Of a stretch of 64,000 bases of DNA, positions 61,923 through 64,000 are shown piece by piece (the first letter of the stretch is position 1; every line of letters begins with the position of its first letter). Source of the stretch: Brevipalpus yothersi (taxonomy: Eukaryota; Arthropoda; Arachnida; Trombidiformes; Tenuipalpidae); assembly GCA_003956705.1 (NCBI GenBank), contig QZCP01000125.1:1-64000 (forward strand), in the 5' to 3' direction. Made by a program: the position numbers and the translations under genes. A model generated the notes under the pieces. That model did not search any database and was not told the origin of the DNA. It worked only from the letters and a program-made list of their open reading frames with translations.

Positions 61923-63479
61923 TTCCATCAGACCAATATCATCACATTTCAACACCACACACACACACATACCTGTATTCAATGAATTGAGCTTGCATGC
62001 TGATGAATAGCATTGAATGCTTCTTGATTACACTCGATGATTATGCTAATCTGGGAGCTAAGAATATTGTGTACAAAATTTTCAGTGAGTGAGTGTGTTT
62101 GTGGAACTACTGGCAAGATAGAAGCAAAAGAAGAAGAAAAAGATGCAGATAAAGATGATGGGAAAGAAAAATTTTTGGCCATAAATATCATTCAGAGTAT
62201 ACACACACACACACACATTTAACCTGTTGATATTTGATGATCCGAAAAATGTTCCATATTTACGATTTTTGTGTGTCTATATTCCTTCCTTATTCCAGCC
62301 CCTTTCACTCTTTTATTATTACCATCCATCCTATTACATAAGGTATATGTATCGTCATGATACTCGTTTGGCGGGCTTTTTTTTCAAATATATTCATTCT
62401 GATACTCATGATGATGATGTTCAATGTTTTCATTCATTCATTTGAATTTTAATACTTTCACTACTTTAATTTGATTGCATATTGGTGATGAAATAATTTC
62501 ACTTTCATTTCTCTTTCTCTCTCTCTCTTTCTTCCTTCCACCTCATTCAATGCTCTTATTTAACTATTCACAAACAAAAATGCCTCACATCATGATCAGC
62601 TTTCCTCATCTTATTCTTCATTAACTTTCTCTCTCCTGAAATTCTTCTTCTTACATACTTGCTTCCGTGATACTCAATCATCTCACTCATTCAGCTCATT
62701 TCAAAATGATGATACGATGGTCATTTCGGTTGATCCTCAGGGTCACCATGATAAAGTGTGTATTTGGAATTAGAATATATATATATATATATGAGATATG
62801 ATAGAAGACAGTAACTACATGTAATGTATATGAATATACACCATTAATGTAGCTCGTAATCACTGTGGTGTGGCTTCATTTTGAGTTCCTGTTATGATAT
62901 ACTAATTAAAAAAAACTTTGGACATCTCTCTTAGCAAGCAGACACACAAATAATTAAGGAATAAGAAAGGAAAAGAAGAAGGTAATATATCTTACAAGGT
63001 TTCTTTTCCTCTTTATCTTGTTTTTTCATTTCTCTCTCTCTCTCTCTCTCATCATCTTTTTTACACTATTTACAGGGTGAGTTACACATGATGATGATGA
63101 TCTTCGAAAATAACCTGATTTCTTCTTGGCTCTTCTTTTTTGCCCAGAATTTCGATACTTGATGATGATAATATATTTTCTCACTCTCTCTTCACAGCAT
63201 AAATATCAATCATACACCTTCAATTTTTTTCTTCCTCCCCCCTAATTGATTTACCTGTGCTCACTGTAACCAATGGATGATAATTTTAAATTCAATCATA
63301 CATGTATATATACCTAGCTACACACACCAAACCGATCATCATCATCTTTACTTTACAGCCTCCTTCCTTCCTCCTCCTCTCTTCATCTTATGGCTGCCTT
63401 CGAGATATATATTCTTTTGATGGAAGGAAGAAAAAATCACGTTACTCTTGATGAGCTATTGCCTGATATTTTCATTCAT

Positions 63480-63483
<4 letters not shown>

Positions 63484-63545
<62 letters not shown>
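63484..63545. repeat. (CT)n microsatellite
   Basis: A 62-bp CT run near the right edge. Confidence 0.95.
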
Positions 63546-63548
<3 letters not shown>

Positions 63549-64000
63549 GCTTTCTATTACTTTTCTGGTATTATATTGAAGGAGAAAATGGTCTTTCAGA
63601 GCATGAGAGAGCTCATGATTCAGATCACAATATCCTTGAATGTTAATTATTGCGAAAAAATGAGTGGAAGAAGTAAGTAACGAACGTGGAGAGAGAGAAA
63701 GTGAAAACTTTTATAACTGAGCACAAGAATTCTTGAGAAAAAAAGATGAGCTCATCTCCTTGTAAATACACCGGAGCGAAAGTATGCGTGCTCAGTTGAA
63801 GCGCAGTAATATATGAGTGAAAGATGAGGAAGAGAGAGAAGGAGAGATGGTGGTGGTGATGAGATGATGCTGGTGATTCATGTGATAGAGAGTTGGTAGA
63901 GATGTTGAGTGGAGAGTATTTGAGATCAAATTTTGTGTATCAATACTTTTTCGTGGCCTCAAGGAACATCCCAAGGAAGAAGAGAAACACGTGGAATACA

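Larger units (their letters stand above)
31668..64000. other. 32-kb gene-free domain dense in (GA)n/(CT)n tracts
   Basis: No open frame here has a recognisable domain; most of the longer ones run through GA or CT repeats (RERERE or LSLSLS translations). Besides the tracts listed separately, runs of about 20-40 bp lie near 32046, 32800, 34208, 34934, 35339, 37626, 45578, 46038, 49624, 53028, 55088, 58859, 60010 and 60638. Short (GT)n, (AAG)n, (ATG)n and (TA)n runs are also common. Between tracts the DNA is AT-rich with frequent poly-T and ATG/CAT repeats. I found no tRNA, rRNA or transposase. Confidence 0.7.

Overview
The window looks like nuclear DNA of a small-genome invertebrate. It is AT-rich, its protein genes have introns of about 64-131 nt (one of 707 nt), poly(A) signals are AATAAA, and the left 31 kb is fairly gene-dense. 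The Hsp60, Hsp10 and NDUFA13 proteins are animal-type. I lean towards an arthropod, possibly a mite, but nothing here fixes the taxon.

Layout. (1) 1-230: a tandem array with an exact 62-bp period that runs off the left edge. (2) 436-786: a small coiled-coil ORF. (3) 1801-9770: two direct, diverged copies of one locus (A about 1801-4640, B about 5995-9770). Each copy has insertions the other lacks, including a 219-bp Tc1/mariner-like MITE in A. A minus-strand ORF keeps its frame in both copies. (4) 9.8-23 kb: no recognisable gene, but several splice-bounded blocks on the minus strand that may be exons of unknown genes. (5) 23.2-25.8 kb: a two- or three-exon gene for a Ser-rich, low-complexity protein. 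(6) 26.8-31.4 kb: a compact mitochondrial cluster of NDUFA13 (+), Hsp10 (-) and Hsp60 (+). NDUFA13 and Hsp10 are tail-to-tail. Hsp10 and Hsp60 are head-to-head around a 1.1-kb shared promoter that carries a perfect three-unit heat-shock element. (7) About 32.0-64.0 kb: no supportable gene. This is a 32-kb domain with several dozen (GA)n/(CT)n tracts, starting abruptly just after Hsp60. One tract contains a 231-base assembly gap, and a few CpG-rich or palindromic islets stand out.

How the genes work together. Hsp60 and Hsp10 are the two halves of the mitochondrial folding chamber, and the shared promoter would allow joint heat induction. NDUFA13 is a mitochondrial complex I subunit, so three adjacent genes serve the same organelle. 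The best candidates for something undescribed are the duplicated locus at 1.8-9.8 kb, the splice-consistent blocks at 12.8-14.6 and 21.7-22.8 kb, and the sharply bounded GA/CT domain.
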